Source: Pseudomonadota bacterium
Lineage (GTDB): Bacteria > Pseudomonadota > Alphaproteobacteria > Caulobacterales > Caulobacteraceae
Direction of reading: 5' to 3'
Length of the DNA stretch: 23,389 nucleotides
NCBI GenBank assembly: GCA_023432855.1
Contig: JAEZEZ010000049.1
Location: 1 to 23,389, forward strand
Positions 16,027 through 22,521 of the stretch are shown piece by piece. The position numbers were made by a program, and so were the translations under genes. The notes beneath the pieces were generated by a model that was not told where the DNA came from, did no database searches, and saw only the letters and a program-made list of their open reading frames with translations. Numbering within the stretch: position 1 is the stretch's first letter; the number at the start of each line of letters is the position of its first letter.

Positions 16027-16497
16027 TCAGCCCGCCGCCAGCGCCTCGGCCGCCGCCAGCACCTCCTCGGCGTGGCCCTTGACCTTCACCTTGCGCCAGA
16101 TGCGGCGGATGACCCCTTCGCCGTCGATCAGGAAGGTGGAGCGGTCGATGCCCATGTAGCGCCGCCCGTACAGGCTCTTCTCGACCCAGGCGCCGTAGCG
16201 TTCGATCACGTCGCTGTCGGCGTCCGAGCCCAGTTCCACCGTCAGGCCGTGCTTGCCGCGGAACTTCGCGTGCTTCGCCGCCGTGTCCTTGGACACGCCC
16301 ACCACGACCGCATTGGCCGCCTCGAACCGCGGCGCCGCCTCGGAGAAGGCGATGGATTCCGTGGTGCAGCCCGGCGTGTCGTCCTTCGGATAGAAGAACA
16401 GCACCACGGTCCGGCCCTTCAGGCCTGCGAGGCTGACCCGTCCGGTGTCGGTGGGCAGGTCGAAGTCGGGGGCGCGGTCGCCGGGGCTAAGGGTCAT
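16027..16497 (-). CDS. bcp: Bcp-type thiol peroxidase (peroxiredoxin), 1-Cys form
   Basis: 156-residue cytoplasmic peroxiredoxin of the BCP/PrxQ class that reduces hydrogen and organic hydroperoxides. The thioredoxin-like fold shows PGDRAPDFDLPTDTG at the start and the active-site segment FFYPKDDTPGCTTE with peroxidatic C44. Conserved Arg-containing sequence near 118-130 (GIDRSTFLIDGEGVIRR) follows. C44 is the only cysteine: the resolving cysteine five residues later in E. coli Bcp is isoleucine here. It must therefore use an external thiol, a variation known within the family. The start has GGGAG upstream. It follows tyrS in the same direction, separated by a palindromic repeat element, so cotranscription is uncertain. 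Confidence 0.95.
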   Translation of the reverse strand: MTLSPGDRAPDFDLPTDTGRVSLAGLKGRTVVLFFYPKDDTPGCTTESIAFSEAAPRFEAANAVVVGVSKDTAAKHAKFRGKHGLTVELGSDADSDVIERYGAWVEKSLYGRRYMGIDRSTFLIDGEGVIRRIWRKVKVKGHAEEVLAAAEALAAG

Positions 16498-16520
16498 CGG
16501 TCCAGTTCTCCCATCCAGGC

Positions 16521-16661
16521 CGTCATTCCGGAAAGCGCGCAGCGCTTATCCGGAACCCAGCAGTTCCCACGTGGACGCTCCAATCGCCGGCATCAAGCTC
16601 GCGCTTGCTGGGTTCCGGATAAACGGCCGAGCTGGGGCTCGACCGTTTTCCGGAATAACGG
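16521..16661. repeat. Palindromic intergenic element between tyrS and bcp
   Basis: About 141 bases with a perfect 17-bp inverted repeat (16546-16562 against 16606-16622). A second, outer imperfect pair brings CGTCATTCCGGAAA (16521-16534) against TTTTCCGGAATAACG. Each side carries a small internal hairpin: GCGC-type on the left, and CGGCCGAGC / GCTCGACCG on the right with one mismatch. The whole could fold as a branched cruciform. TTCCGGAAT-type palindromes of this look are dispersed in Caulobacterales chromosomes as I recall, so it is probably a REP-like family member. It may also end tyrS transcription. Confidence 0.65.
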
Positions 16662-16673
16662 CGATGAGAGAGT

Positions 16674-17933
16674 TCAGACCGGCTTCACCAGCACGATCTT
16701 CTTCCTGCCCGCCGCCAGCTTCATCACGCCGTCTCCGGTCAGGTCGGCGAGGGTGACGAGGCGGCCGCCGTCGGAGATCGCCTCGTCGTTCAGCCGCAGG
16801 CCGCCGCCCTGGGCCAGCCGCCGCGCTTCGCCGTTGGAGCCCGTCAGGCCCGCGCGGGTCGCCAGCGCGGCGATCTGGACGCCGGCGCCGAGCTCGCCGC
16901 GGGGGATCTCGACGGTGGGCAGGTCGGCCGAGAGCGCGCCTTGCTCGAAGGCCTTCTCCGAGGCGGCGCGGGCGGCGCGGGCCGCCTCGGGGCCGTGCAG
17001 CATGGCGGTGGCCTCGTCGGCCAGCACCTTCTTGGCGTCGTTGATCTCGGCGCCCTGAAGCGCCTCCAGCCGCGCGACCTCCTCCAGGGGCAGGTCGGTG
17101 AACAGGCGCAGGAAGCGGCCCACGTCGGCGTCCTCGGCGTTGCGCCAGAACTGCCAGTAGTCGTAGGGCGACAGCTGGTCGGCGTTCAGCCACACGGCGC
17201 CCGCGGCCGTCTTGCCCATCTTGGCGCCGCCGGCGGTGGTCAGCAGCGGCGTGGTCAGGCCGAAGGCGGCCTTCTGGTCCACGCGCCGGGTCAGCTCGAC
17301 GCCGTTCAGGATGTTTCCCCACTGGTCCGAGCCGCCCATCTGCAGGGTGCAGCCGAGACGGCGGTTCAGCTCCAGGAAGTCCACCGCCTGCATCAGCATG
17401 TAGTTGAACTCGAGGAAGGTCATCGGCTGCTCGCGTTCGAGCCGGAGCTTCACCGAGTCGAAGGCGAGCATGCGGTTGACCGTGAAGTGGGTCCCGTACT
17501 CGCGCAGGAACTGGATGTAGCCGAACTTCGAGAGCCACTCGTCGTTGTCGAGCATGACGGCGCCGGTGGGGCCGTCGCCGAAGTCGAGGAACTTCTCGAA
17601 CACGGTGCGGATGCCGGCGATGTTGGACGCAATCGTCTCGTCGCTGAGCATCCGCCGGCTCTCGTCCTTGCCGGTGGGATCGCCGACCTTGGTCGTGCCC
17701 CCGCCCATCAGCACGATCGGCCGGTGGCCGGCCTGCTGCAGCCGGCGCAGCATCATGATCTGGATCAGGCTGCCCACATGCAGCGACGGCGCGGTCGCGT
17801 CGAAGCCGATGTAGCCGGTGACCACGCCGGAGCTCGCCGCCTCGTCCAGCTCGGCCGGGTGGGTGATCTGGTGGATGTAGCCGCGCGCCTGCAGGGTTCG
17901 CAGGAAGTCGGACTTGAAGGTCTGTTCGGTCAT
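16674..17933 (-). CDS. tyrS: Tyrosyl-tRNA synthetase
   Basis: 419-residue class I aminoacyl-tRNA synthetase charging tRNA-Tyr with tyrosine. The Rossmann catalytic domain shows GYIGFDATAPSLHVGSL with the HIGH-equivalent H52-V-G-S55, then GGGTTKVGDPTGKDESR and the tyrosine-binding region MGGSDQWGNILNG. The KMSKS-equivalent is K238-M-G-K-T242. The C-terminal S4-type RNA-binding domain (about 355-419) ends in KKIVLVKPV. The start is the ATG at 17931-17933 with AGGAG nine bases upstream; a longer frame to 17987 adds 18 residues with no homology and no ribosome-binding site. Its promoter probably lies at 18094-18123, leaving a leader of about 155 bases. Confidence 0.97.
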   Translation of the reverse strand: MTEQTFKSDFLRTLQARGYIHQITHPAELDEAASSGVVTGYIGFDATAPSLHVGSLIQIMMLRRLQQAGHRPIVLMGGGTTKVGDPTGKDESRRMLSDETIASNIAGIRTVFEKFLDFGDGPTGAVMLDNDEWLSKFGYIQFLREYGTHFTVNRMLAFDSVKLRLEREQPMTFLEFNYMLMQAVDFLELNRRLGCTLQMGGSDQWGNILNGVELTRRVDQKAAFGLTTPLLTTAGGAKMGKTAAGAVWLNADQLSPYDYWQFWRNAEDADVGRFLRLFTDLPLEEVARLEALQGAEINDAKKVLADEATAMLHGPEAARAARAASEKAFEQGALSADLPTVEIPRGELGAGVQIAALATRAGLTGSNGEARRLAQGGGLRLNDEAISDGGRLVTLADLTGDGVMKLAAGRKKIVLVKPV

Positions 17934-18029
17934 GTGCGGCGGCTCCTGGCCGGTGGGACTGGCGCCGGAGACCGTCTCCCGAGACATGCCGCCGGCTCTG
18001 GCGGACGTGGATCGGGAATGATCGACGAG

Positions 18030-18052
18030 CCGCTCGCTAGAGGGGCGAGCGG
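18030..18052 (-). other. Hairpin in the tyrS leader
   Basis: Perfect 8-bp stem CCGCTCGC / GCGAGCGG with a 7-base loop, located mid-leader of tyrS if transcription starts near 18088. No T-box landmarks are visible, and T-boxes are not expected in this group. Role unknown. Confidence 0.4.
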
Positions 18053-18093
18053 TAATACCGTGCGGAACGGGGCCGAGGCGCGATCATGGCGGT

Positions 18094-18123
18094 TGCCTAG
18101 CGTCCGCCATTGACCGGCGTCAA
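18094..18123 (-). promoter_or_regulatory. Candidate tyrS promoter
   Basis: On the minus strand TTGACGC (18123-18117) is followed after 15 bases by GCTAGGCA (18101-18094). The -35 matches the Caulobacter housekeeping consensus TTGACGS exactly and the -10 shares its GCTA core. Confidence 0.5.
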
Positions 18124-18137
18124 GCGGCCGCTATCGA
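18110..18137 (+). promoter_or_regulatory. Candidate promoter of the DOMON-like/namZ operon
   Basis: TTGACCG (18110-18116), 13 bases, then GCTATCGA (18130-18137). The expected start point, 6-8 bases on, falls at the ATG of the next gene (18144), so the transcript may be leaderless. The -35 overlaps the opposing tyrS promoter inside TTGACCGGCGTCAA. Confidence 0.4.
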
Positions 18138-18143
18138 AGGCGC

Positions 18144-18695
18144 ATGCGCCTCGCCCTGAAACAGCATCCCGAGACGCCCGACGAGGCGGTCACCGCCATC
18201 GAGGCGGAAGCCTCGCGCCCGTCGCCGGGAACCCTGGTCGTCCGCTTCGTGGTCGGCGGCGACATAGACCGCATCCTGTGGCCCGCGGCGCTGGAGGCCG
18301 GGCGGGCCGACGAGCTGTGGAAGCACACCTGTTTCGAGGCCTTCGTCACGGAAGGCCAGGGGGCCGGTTACCTCGAGTTCAATCTCTCGCCTTCCGGCCA
18401 GTGGGCGGCCTACGGCTTCGACGGATATCGCCGGGGGATGCGCCCGCTAAACTGGGCCGGGCCGCGCGAGGTTTTCCGCGACCCCGACGACGGCCGCTAC
18501 GAGTTCGAGGCGACGCTGGACCTGGACGGCCTGGGGATCGCCCTCGACGGGCCGTGGCGCGTCGGGCTGTCCGCAGTGATCGAGGAGGCCAACGGGCGAA
18601 AGTCCTACTGGGCGCTGGCCCATCCGCCGGGTAAGCCCGACTTCCACCACGATTGCGCTTTCGCGCTCGACCTTCCGATCGAGGACCGCCCATGA
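18144..18695 (+). CDS. DOMON-like domain protein
   Basis: 183-residue beta-rich protein resembling the DOMON-like family (carbohydrate-binding-type jelly-roll fold) often annotated in alphaproteobacteria. Visible conserved-looking blocks are LVVRFVVGGDIDRILWP, ADELWKHTCFEAFV, YLEFNLSPSGQWAAYGFDGYR and the C-terminal PDFHHDCAFALDLP. Several Trp, Asp and His residues could form a ligand site. No signal peptide or membrane helix is seen, so it should be cytoplasmic, unlike classical secreted DOMON proteins. Its stop overlaps the start of the NamZ-like gene (ATGA), suggesting a shared role, perhaps sensing or binding a sugar or wall fragment. That is inference; I know of no defined biochemical function for this family. 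Confidence 0.8.
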   Translation: MRLALKQHPETPDEAVTAIEAEASRPSPGTLVVRFVVGGDIDRILWPAALEAGRADELWKHTCFEAFVTEGQGAGYLEFNLSPSGQWAAYGFDGYRRGMRPLNWAGPREVFRDPDDGRYEFEATLDLDGLGIALDGPWRVGLSAVIEEANGRKSYWALAHPPGKPDFHHDCAFALDLPIEDRP

Positions 18696-19891
18696 AGTTC
18701 GGCATCGACCGCCTGATCGCCGACGCGACGCTGCGCCGGCCGCTGGAGGGCAGGCGGGTGGCCCTGCTGGCGCATCCGGCCTCGGTGACCGCCGACCTGA
18801 CGCATTCGCTGGACGCCCTGTCGGCGTGCGGGGTGAACCTGACTGCCGCCTTCGGGCCCCAGCACGGCCTGCGCGGCGACAAGCAGGACAACATGGTCGA
18901 GAGCCCGGACTTCAAGGATCCGCAGCTCGGCATCCCTGTCTTCAGCCTCTACGGCGAGGTGCGGCGGCCCACCGACGCCATGATGGACAGCTTCGACGTC
19001 ATGCTGGTGGACCTGCAGGACCTGGGCTGCCGCATCTACACCTTCATCACGACCCTGCTCTACGTGCTCGAGGCCGCGGCGAGGGACGGCAAGTCGGTCT
19101 GGGTCCTGGACCGGCCCAATCCCGCGGGGCGGCCGGTCGAGGGCCTGACGCTGCGGCCGGGATGGGAAAGCTTCGTCGGCGCCGGCCCGATGCCCATGCG
19201 CCACGGCATGACGCTGGGCGAACTCGGCCGCTGGTTCATCGACCATTTCGGCCTCGACGTCGACTACCGCGTCATCGAGATGGAAGGCTACGACCCCGAC
19301 GCGGCGCCCGGCTTCGGCTGGCCGCTCTATGAGCGGACCTGGATCAACCCGTCGCCCAACGCGCCCAATCTGTGGATGGCGCGCGCCTACGCCGGCACGG
19401 TGATGCTGGAGGGCGCGACCCTGTCGGAAGGGCGCGGCACCACCCGGCCGCTGGAGCTGTTCGGGGCGCCCGACATCGACGCGCGGCGGGTGATCGCCGA
19501 GATGCAGGCGCTGGCGCCGCGGTGGCTGGACGGCTGCCGCCTGCGCGAATGCTGGTTCGAGCCGACCTTCCACAAGCACGTGGGCAAGCTGTGCAACGGC
19601 GTGCAGATCCACGTCGAGGATCCGAGCTATGACCACCAGGCGTTCCGCCCGTGGCGGCTGCAGGCGCTGGCCTTCAAGGCCATCCGCCGGCTGTGGCCCG
19701 ACTACGAGCTGTGGCGCGACTTCCCCTACGAGTACGAGCTGGGCAAGCTGCCCATCGACGTCATCAACGGCTCGCCGCTGCTGCGCGAATGGGTGGACGA
19801 TCGGGAAGCGCAGCCGGGCGACCTTGACGCCCTGACGACGCCCGACGAAGCGGCCTGGATCGAGGCGAGGCGGGCGCACCTGATCTACTGA
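18692..19891 (+). CDS. namZ: DUF1343 protein, NamZ-like exo-beta-N-acetylmuramidase (GH171)
   Basis: 399-residue member of DUF1343, whose characterised Bacillus subtilis member NamZ (YbbC) removes MurNAc from the non-reducing end of peptidoglycan fragments. Family blocks are visible: GRRVALLAHPASV, FGPQHGLRGDKQDNM (near 55), IPVFSLYGEVRRPT, DVMLVDLQDLGCRIYTFITT, WVLDRPNPAGR, EGLTLRPGWESFVG, PMPMRHGMTLGELG, WINPSPNAPN and EGATLSEGRGTTRPLE. The start ATG at 18692 overlaps the previous stop; a frame from 18653 would run inside the upstream gene. There is no signal peptide, whereas the Bacillus enzyme is secreted, so this one probably acts on imported muropeptide or sugar fragments in the cytoplasm. 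Activity is predicted from family only. Confidence 0.88.
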   Translation: MKFGIDRLIADATLRRPLEGRRVALLAHPASVTADLTHSLDALSACGVNLTAAFGPQHGLRGDKQDNMVESPDFKDPQLGIPVFSLYGEVRRPTDAMMDSFDVMLVDLQDLGCRIYTFITTLLYVLEAAARDGKSVWVLDRPNPAGRPVEGLTLRPGWESFVGAGPMPMRHGMTLGELGRWFIDHFGLDVDYRVIEMEGYDPDAAPGFGWPLYERTWINPSPNAPNLWMARAYAGTVMLEGATLSEGRGTTRPLELFGAPDIDARRVIAEMQALAPRWLDGCRLRECWFEPTFHKHVGKLCNGVQIHVEDPSYDHQAFRPWRLQALAFKAIRRLWPDYELWRDFPYEYELGKLPIDVINGSPLLREWVDDREAQPGDLDALTTPDEAAWIEARRAHLIY

Positions 19892-19899
19892 CCGGCGCC

Positions 19900-19928
19900 T
19901 TGATCTCGCCACGCGGCCTGCCTAGCTT
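19900..19928 (+). promoter_or_regulatory. Candidate promoter of the DUF465-terC-carbonic anhydrase operon
   Basis: TTGATC (19900-19905) and TAGCTT (19923-19928) with a 17-base spacer, just after namZ. A start near 19935 would produce a leader of about 130 bases containing the hairpins at 19954-20055. Confidence 0.4.
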
Positions 19929-19953
19929 GGGCGTGCGGACCGGGCCCCTCTGG

Positions 19954-20055
19954 CGATCCAGGTGGATCGTGATGTCGGACCGCATCGAGTGTTCTCGATG
20001 CGACGACCCGGCCCTCCCGACGGCAAGACGCATCGAGACACTCCTTTCAGAGGAG
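19954..20055 (+). promoter_or_regulatory. Structured leader with mutually exclusive hairpins (candidate RNA switch)
   Basis: Four stems can be read directly. P1: CGATCC / GGATCG (19954-19959, 19964-19969), loop AGGT. A: CGCATCGAG / CTCGATGCG (19981-19989, 19994-20002), loop TGTT. B: 19987-20002 with 20029-20043, 15 pairs with one bulged T, using the right arm of A. C: CTCCT (20041-20045) with AGGAG (20051-20055), which is the Shine-Dalgarno of the next gene. B overlaps both A and C. So A with C would hide the ribosome-binding site, while B would free it. This is the architecture of a translational attenuator or riboswitch. The class and ligand are unrecognised; I see no yybP-ykoY signature. 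Confidence 0.55.
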
Positions 20056-20063
20056 AAGACGTC

Positions 20064-20240
20064 TTGCTCGACATGCTGATCTACCGGACGCGGCGCGAAC
20101 ACCGGAAGCTTGCCCACCTGGTCGAGGCCGAAAGCCGTTCCAGGTTCCCGGACCTCGTCAGGCTCTCCAGTCTCAAACGGCGCAAGCTCGCCGTGAAGGA
20201 CCGGCTCAGCCGGCTCGAATCCGGGCGCTTCGACGCCTGA
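20064..20240 (+). CDS. Small DUF465 (YdcH-like) protein
   Basis: 58-residue basic, helical protein of the DUF465/YdcH family, recognised by the LKRRKLAVKDRLSRLE segment near the C-terminus after a REHRKLAHLVEAE helix. The family has no established function. The start is taken as TTG at 20064, eight bases after AGAGGAG (20049-20055). The first ATG (20073) is 17 bases from that site and would drop three residues, and a longer frame from 19962 runs through the hairpin leader and is unlikely. The Shine-Dalgarno can pair with the CTCCT just upstream. The gene lies 94 bases before terC in the same direction, so it may be the first gene of that operon. Confidence 0.75.
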   Translation: MLDMLIYRTRREHRKLAHLVEAESRSRFPDLVRLSSLKRRKLAVKDRLSRLESGRFDA

Positions 20241-20270
20241 TCCCAACTCGAGCGGCCCATGAGCCGCCGT

Positions 20271-20300
20271 GCGGCCGTGGCGGACAACCGCCCCGGCCGC
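20271..20300 (+). other. Strong hairpin between DUF465 and terC
   Basis: GCGGCC (20271-20276) and GGCGG (20279-20283) pair with CCGCC (20288-20292) and GGCCGC (20295-20300) around loop ACAA, with a 2x2 internal loop. It is followed by GCTTTGTGT, only weakly T-rich. It could be a partial terminator or processing site tuning terC relative to the small upstream gene. Confidence 0.45.
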
Positions 20301-20334
20301 GCTTTGTGTCGCGAGCCAATCAATGGAAATCCTG

Positions 20335-21312
20335 ATGACCGACTGGCTGGGCAAGCCGGTCTGGATGTGGGCGGCCTTCATGGCCGTCGTGGTGGTGCTG
20401 CTGGTCCTCGATCTGGGCGTGCTGCACCGGAAGTCGCGCGCCATCGGCGTGCGCGAGAGCCTGCTGCTCTCGGCCGGCTATATCCTGGCCGGCCTGGCCT
20501 TCGGCGCCTGGGTCTGGATGGAGTTCGGCCAGCGCCTGGGCCTCGAGTACATGACCGGCTTCGTGGTCGAGAAGAGCCTGGCGGTCGACAACGTCTTCGT
20601 GATCGCGATGATCTTCGCCTACTTCGCGATCCCGCCGGCGCTGCAGCACCGCGTGCTGTTCTGGGGCATCCTCGGCGTGATCGTGCTGCGGGCGATCATG
20701 ATCGGCTTCGGCGCCGCCATCGTCGCCCAGTTCAGCTGGGTCCTCTACGTCTTCGCCGTCTTCCTGATCTTCACCGGCGTGAAGATGCTGCTGATGGGCG
20801 ACGGGCATAAGGACATCGGAGACAACCCGCTGCTCAGGCTGTTGCGCAAGCGGTTGCGGGTCACGGACGGCCTCGAGGGCGAGAGGTTCTTCGTCCGGCG
20901 CGCCGACCCGGCGACGGGCAGGCTGCTCACCTACGCCACGCCCCTGTTCCTGGCGCTGGTGCTGATCGAGATCGCCGACGTGATCTTCGCGGTGGACTCG
21001 GTGCCCGCCATCTTCGCCATCACCACCGATCCCTACATCGTCTACACCTCCAACATCTTCGCCATCCTGGGGCTGCGGGCGCTCTACTTCGCGCTGGCGG
21101 CGGTGCTGCACCGCTTCGCCTACCTGAAGCAGGCGCTGGCCGTGCTGCTGGTGTTCATCGGCGGCAAGATCTTCATCGCCGACCTGCTCGGCTGGACGAA
21201 GTTCCCGGCCGAGCTGTCCCTGTCCATCACCTTCGCCATCCTGGCGGCGGGCGTCGCCTACTCCTTGTGGAAGACGCGCCCGGCCGCCGCCGCATCCGGA
21301 GCGCCGTCATGA
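20335..21312 (+). CDS. terC: TerC-family integral membrane protein (Alx-like)
   Basis: 325-residue polytopic inner-membrane protein of the TerC/Alx family, whose studied members are linked to manganese export, metal loading of exoenzymes, or tellurite and alkaline-pH responses. About eight to nine hydrophobic segments are visible. Conserved acidic residues sit within membrane helices: D26 (LVLDLGVLHRKS), FVVEKSLAVDNVFV, and E212/D215/D221 (IEIADVIFAVDSVPAIFAIT), the presumed metal path. A polar cytoplasmic loop occurs around 160-200. The start is ATG 20335 with GGAA six bases upstream; ATG 20323 (four residues longer) is possible. The stop overlaps the carbonic anhydrase start (ATGA). Coupling to a carbonic anhydrase hints at pH/bicarbonate or metal homeostasis; this is inference. 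Confidence 0.92.
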   Translation: MTDWLGKPVWMWAAFMAVVVVLLVLDLGVLHRKSRAIGVRESLLLSAGYILAGLAFGAWVWMEFGQRLGLEYMTGFVVEKSLAVDNVFVIAMIFAYFAIPPALQHRVLFWGILGVIVLRAIMIGFGAAIVAQFSWVLYVFAVFLIFTGVKMLLMGDGHKDIGDNPLLRLLRKRLRVTDGLEGERFFVRRADPATGRLLTYATPLFLALVLIEIADVIFAVDSVPAIFAITTDPYIVYTSNIFAILGLRALYFALAAVLHRFAYLKQALAVLLVFIGGKIFIADLLGWTKFPAELSLSITFAILAAGVAYSLWKTRPAAAASGAPS

Positions 21313-21920
21313 ACCCCCTGATCGAAGGCTACCGCCGGTTCCGCGAGGAGACCTGGCCCGCCGAGCGCCAGCGCTACGAGGCGCTGGCGCGCCGGGGCCA
21401 GAAGCCCGAGACCCTGGTCGTGGGCTGCGTCGACTCGCGGGTCGACCCGCAGACCATCTTCGGGGCTGCGCCCGGCGAGCTGCTGGTGGTGCGCAACGTG
21501 GCCAACATCGTCCCGCCCTACCAGCCGGACGGCGGTTTCCACGGGGTCAGCGCCGCGCTGGAGTTCGGGGTGAAGGTGCTGGGCGTGCGGCGCATCGTGG
21601 TGCTGGGTCACGCCCAGTGCGGCGGCGTGAACGCCCTGCTGGAGGGCGCGCCCAAACAGGCGCAGGACTTCATCGACCCCTGGATGTCCATCGCCGAGCC
21701 GGCGCTGTGGCCGATCCCGTCGCAGTTCGGCGAGGAGGGGCTGCACGCCCACTTCGAGCGGGCGGTGGTGAAGCTGTCGCTGGACAACCTGATGAGCTTC
21801 CCGTGGATTGCCGAACGGGTGCGTTCGGCGACGCTGGAGCTTCACGGCTGCCGCTTCGACATCGCCAGCGGTCAGCTGACGGTGATGGCGGACGACGGCT
21901 GGGTCCCGGTCAGGGTCTAG
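21309..21920 (+). CDS. Beta-class carbonic anhydrase
   Basis: 203-residue zinc enzyme interconverting CO2 and bicarbonate in the cytoplasm. Zinc ligands are C40 in GCVDSRVDP, H101 and C104 in LGHAQCGGV, and the catalytic D42-R44 dyad is present. The substrate-side segment VVRNVANIVPPY and the GVSAALEFGVKVLGV helix are typical. The length matches short prokaryotic beta enzymes. The start is the ATG at 21309, overlapping the terC stop by four bases; an upstream extension inside terC is discarded. It converges with ppa, nine bases away, with a shared hairpin over both stop codons. Translational coupling to terC is the notable context. Confidence 0.95.
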   Translation: MNPLIEGYRRFREETWPAERQRYEALARRGQKPETLVVGCVDSRVDPQTIFGAAPGELLVVRNVANIVPPYQPDGGFHGVSAALEFGVKVLGVRRIVVLGHAQCGGVNALLEGAPKQAQDFIDPWMSIAEPALWPIPSQFGEEGLHAHFERAVVKLSLDNLMSFPWIAERVRSATLELHGCRFDIASGQLTVMADDGWVPVRV

Positions 21921-21940
21921 GGGCGCCGGTCAGGCGCCCC
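21920..21940. terminator. Hairpin shared by convergent gene ends
   Basis: GGGGCGCC-GGTCA-GGCGCCCC, a perfect 8-bp stem with a 5-base loop. It includes the last base of the carbonic anhydrase stop TAG (21918-21920), and its loop holds most of the ppa stop (21930-21932). The symmetry would serve both directions. T-runs are absent on both sides. Confidence 0.55.
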
Positions 21941-22466
21941 GGGTCCGGAACCGCTCGATGCCTTCCTCGATCATCCGCCGCGCCTCGTCGGCGTCGCCCC
22001 AGCGGTTGATCTTCACCCACTTGCCGGGCTCCAGGTCCTTGTAGTGGGCGAAGAAGTGCTCGATCTGCTGGACGGTGATGGCCGGCAGGTCGGTGTAGGT
22101 TTCGACCCCGTCGTAGCGGGCCGAGATCTTGTGCGAGGGCACGGCGACCAGCTTCTCGTCCATACCTTCCTGGTCCTCCATCAGCAGTACGCCGATGGGG
22201 CGCACGCTCATCACCGCGCCGGGGACGATGGCGCGGGTGTTGGCCACGATCACGTCCACCGGGTCGCCGTCGCCCGAGAGGGTGTGGGGAATGAAGCCGT
22301 AGTTCCCCGGGTAGCGCATGGCCGTATAGAGGAAGCGGTCGACGAACATGGCGCCGGACGCCTTGTCCATCTCGTATTTGATGGGCTCGCCGCCGATCGG
22401 GACTTCGATGACGACATTGACTTCGTGCGGCGGGTTCGCGCCCACCGGGATGGCGTCGAGACGCAT
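21930..22466 (-). CDS. ppa: Inorganic pyrophosphatase (family I)
   Basis: 178-residue soluble Mg-dependent enzyme that hydrolyses pyrophosphate and drives biosynthetic reactions. Diagnostic features: IEVPIGGEPIKYEMDKASGAMFVDRFL, MRYPGNYGFIPHTL, and the signature D66-G-D68-P-V-D71-V carrying the metal-binding aspartates. Further on are MEDQEGMDEKLVAVP and the C-terminal HYKDLEPGKWVKINRWG. Length fits the bacterial hexameric form. The start has AGGAG seven bases upstream. It lies 55 bases downstream of an alpha/beta hydrolase gene on the same strand, so the two may share a transcript. Confidence 0.97.
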   Translation of the reverse strand: MRLDAIPVGANPPHEVNVVIEVPIGGEPIKYEMDKASGAMFVDRFLYTAMRYPGNYGFIPHTLSGDGDPVDVIVANTRAIVPGAVMSVRPIGVLLMEDQEGMDEKLVAVPSHKISARYDGVETYTDLPAITVQQIEHFFAHYKDLEPGKWVKINRWGDADEARRMIEEGIERFRTRGA

Positions 22467-22521
22467 GGATAGACTCCTGTCCGCCGGGGAGGGCGGGCTC
22501 TACTGGATCAGCTCTCTGGAC

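Noticed and set aside
15826..17058. 410-codon plus-strand frame over bcp and tyrS
   Set aside because: Runs antisense to two well-supported genes and through the palindromic element; no domain seen.
17934..18093. T-box or similar tRNA-sensing leader of tyrS
   Set aside because: No T-box sequence, specifier loop or terminator/antiterminator pair; only one simple hairpin is visible.
19935..20334. yybP-ykoY (manganese) riboswitch upstream of terC
   Set aside because: Considered because Alx/TerC-type genes are known targets, but the conserved loop sequences of that class are not present; the leader is reported as an unclassified structure.
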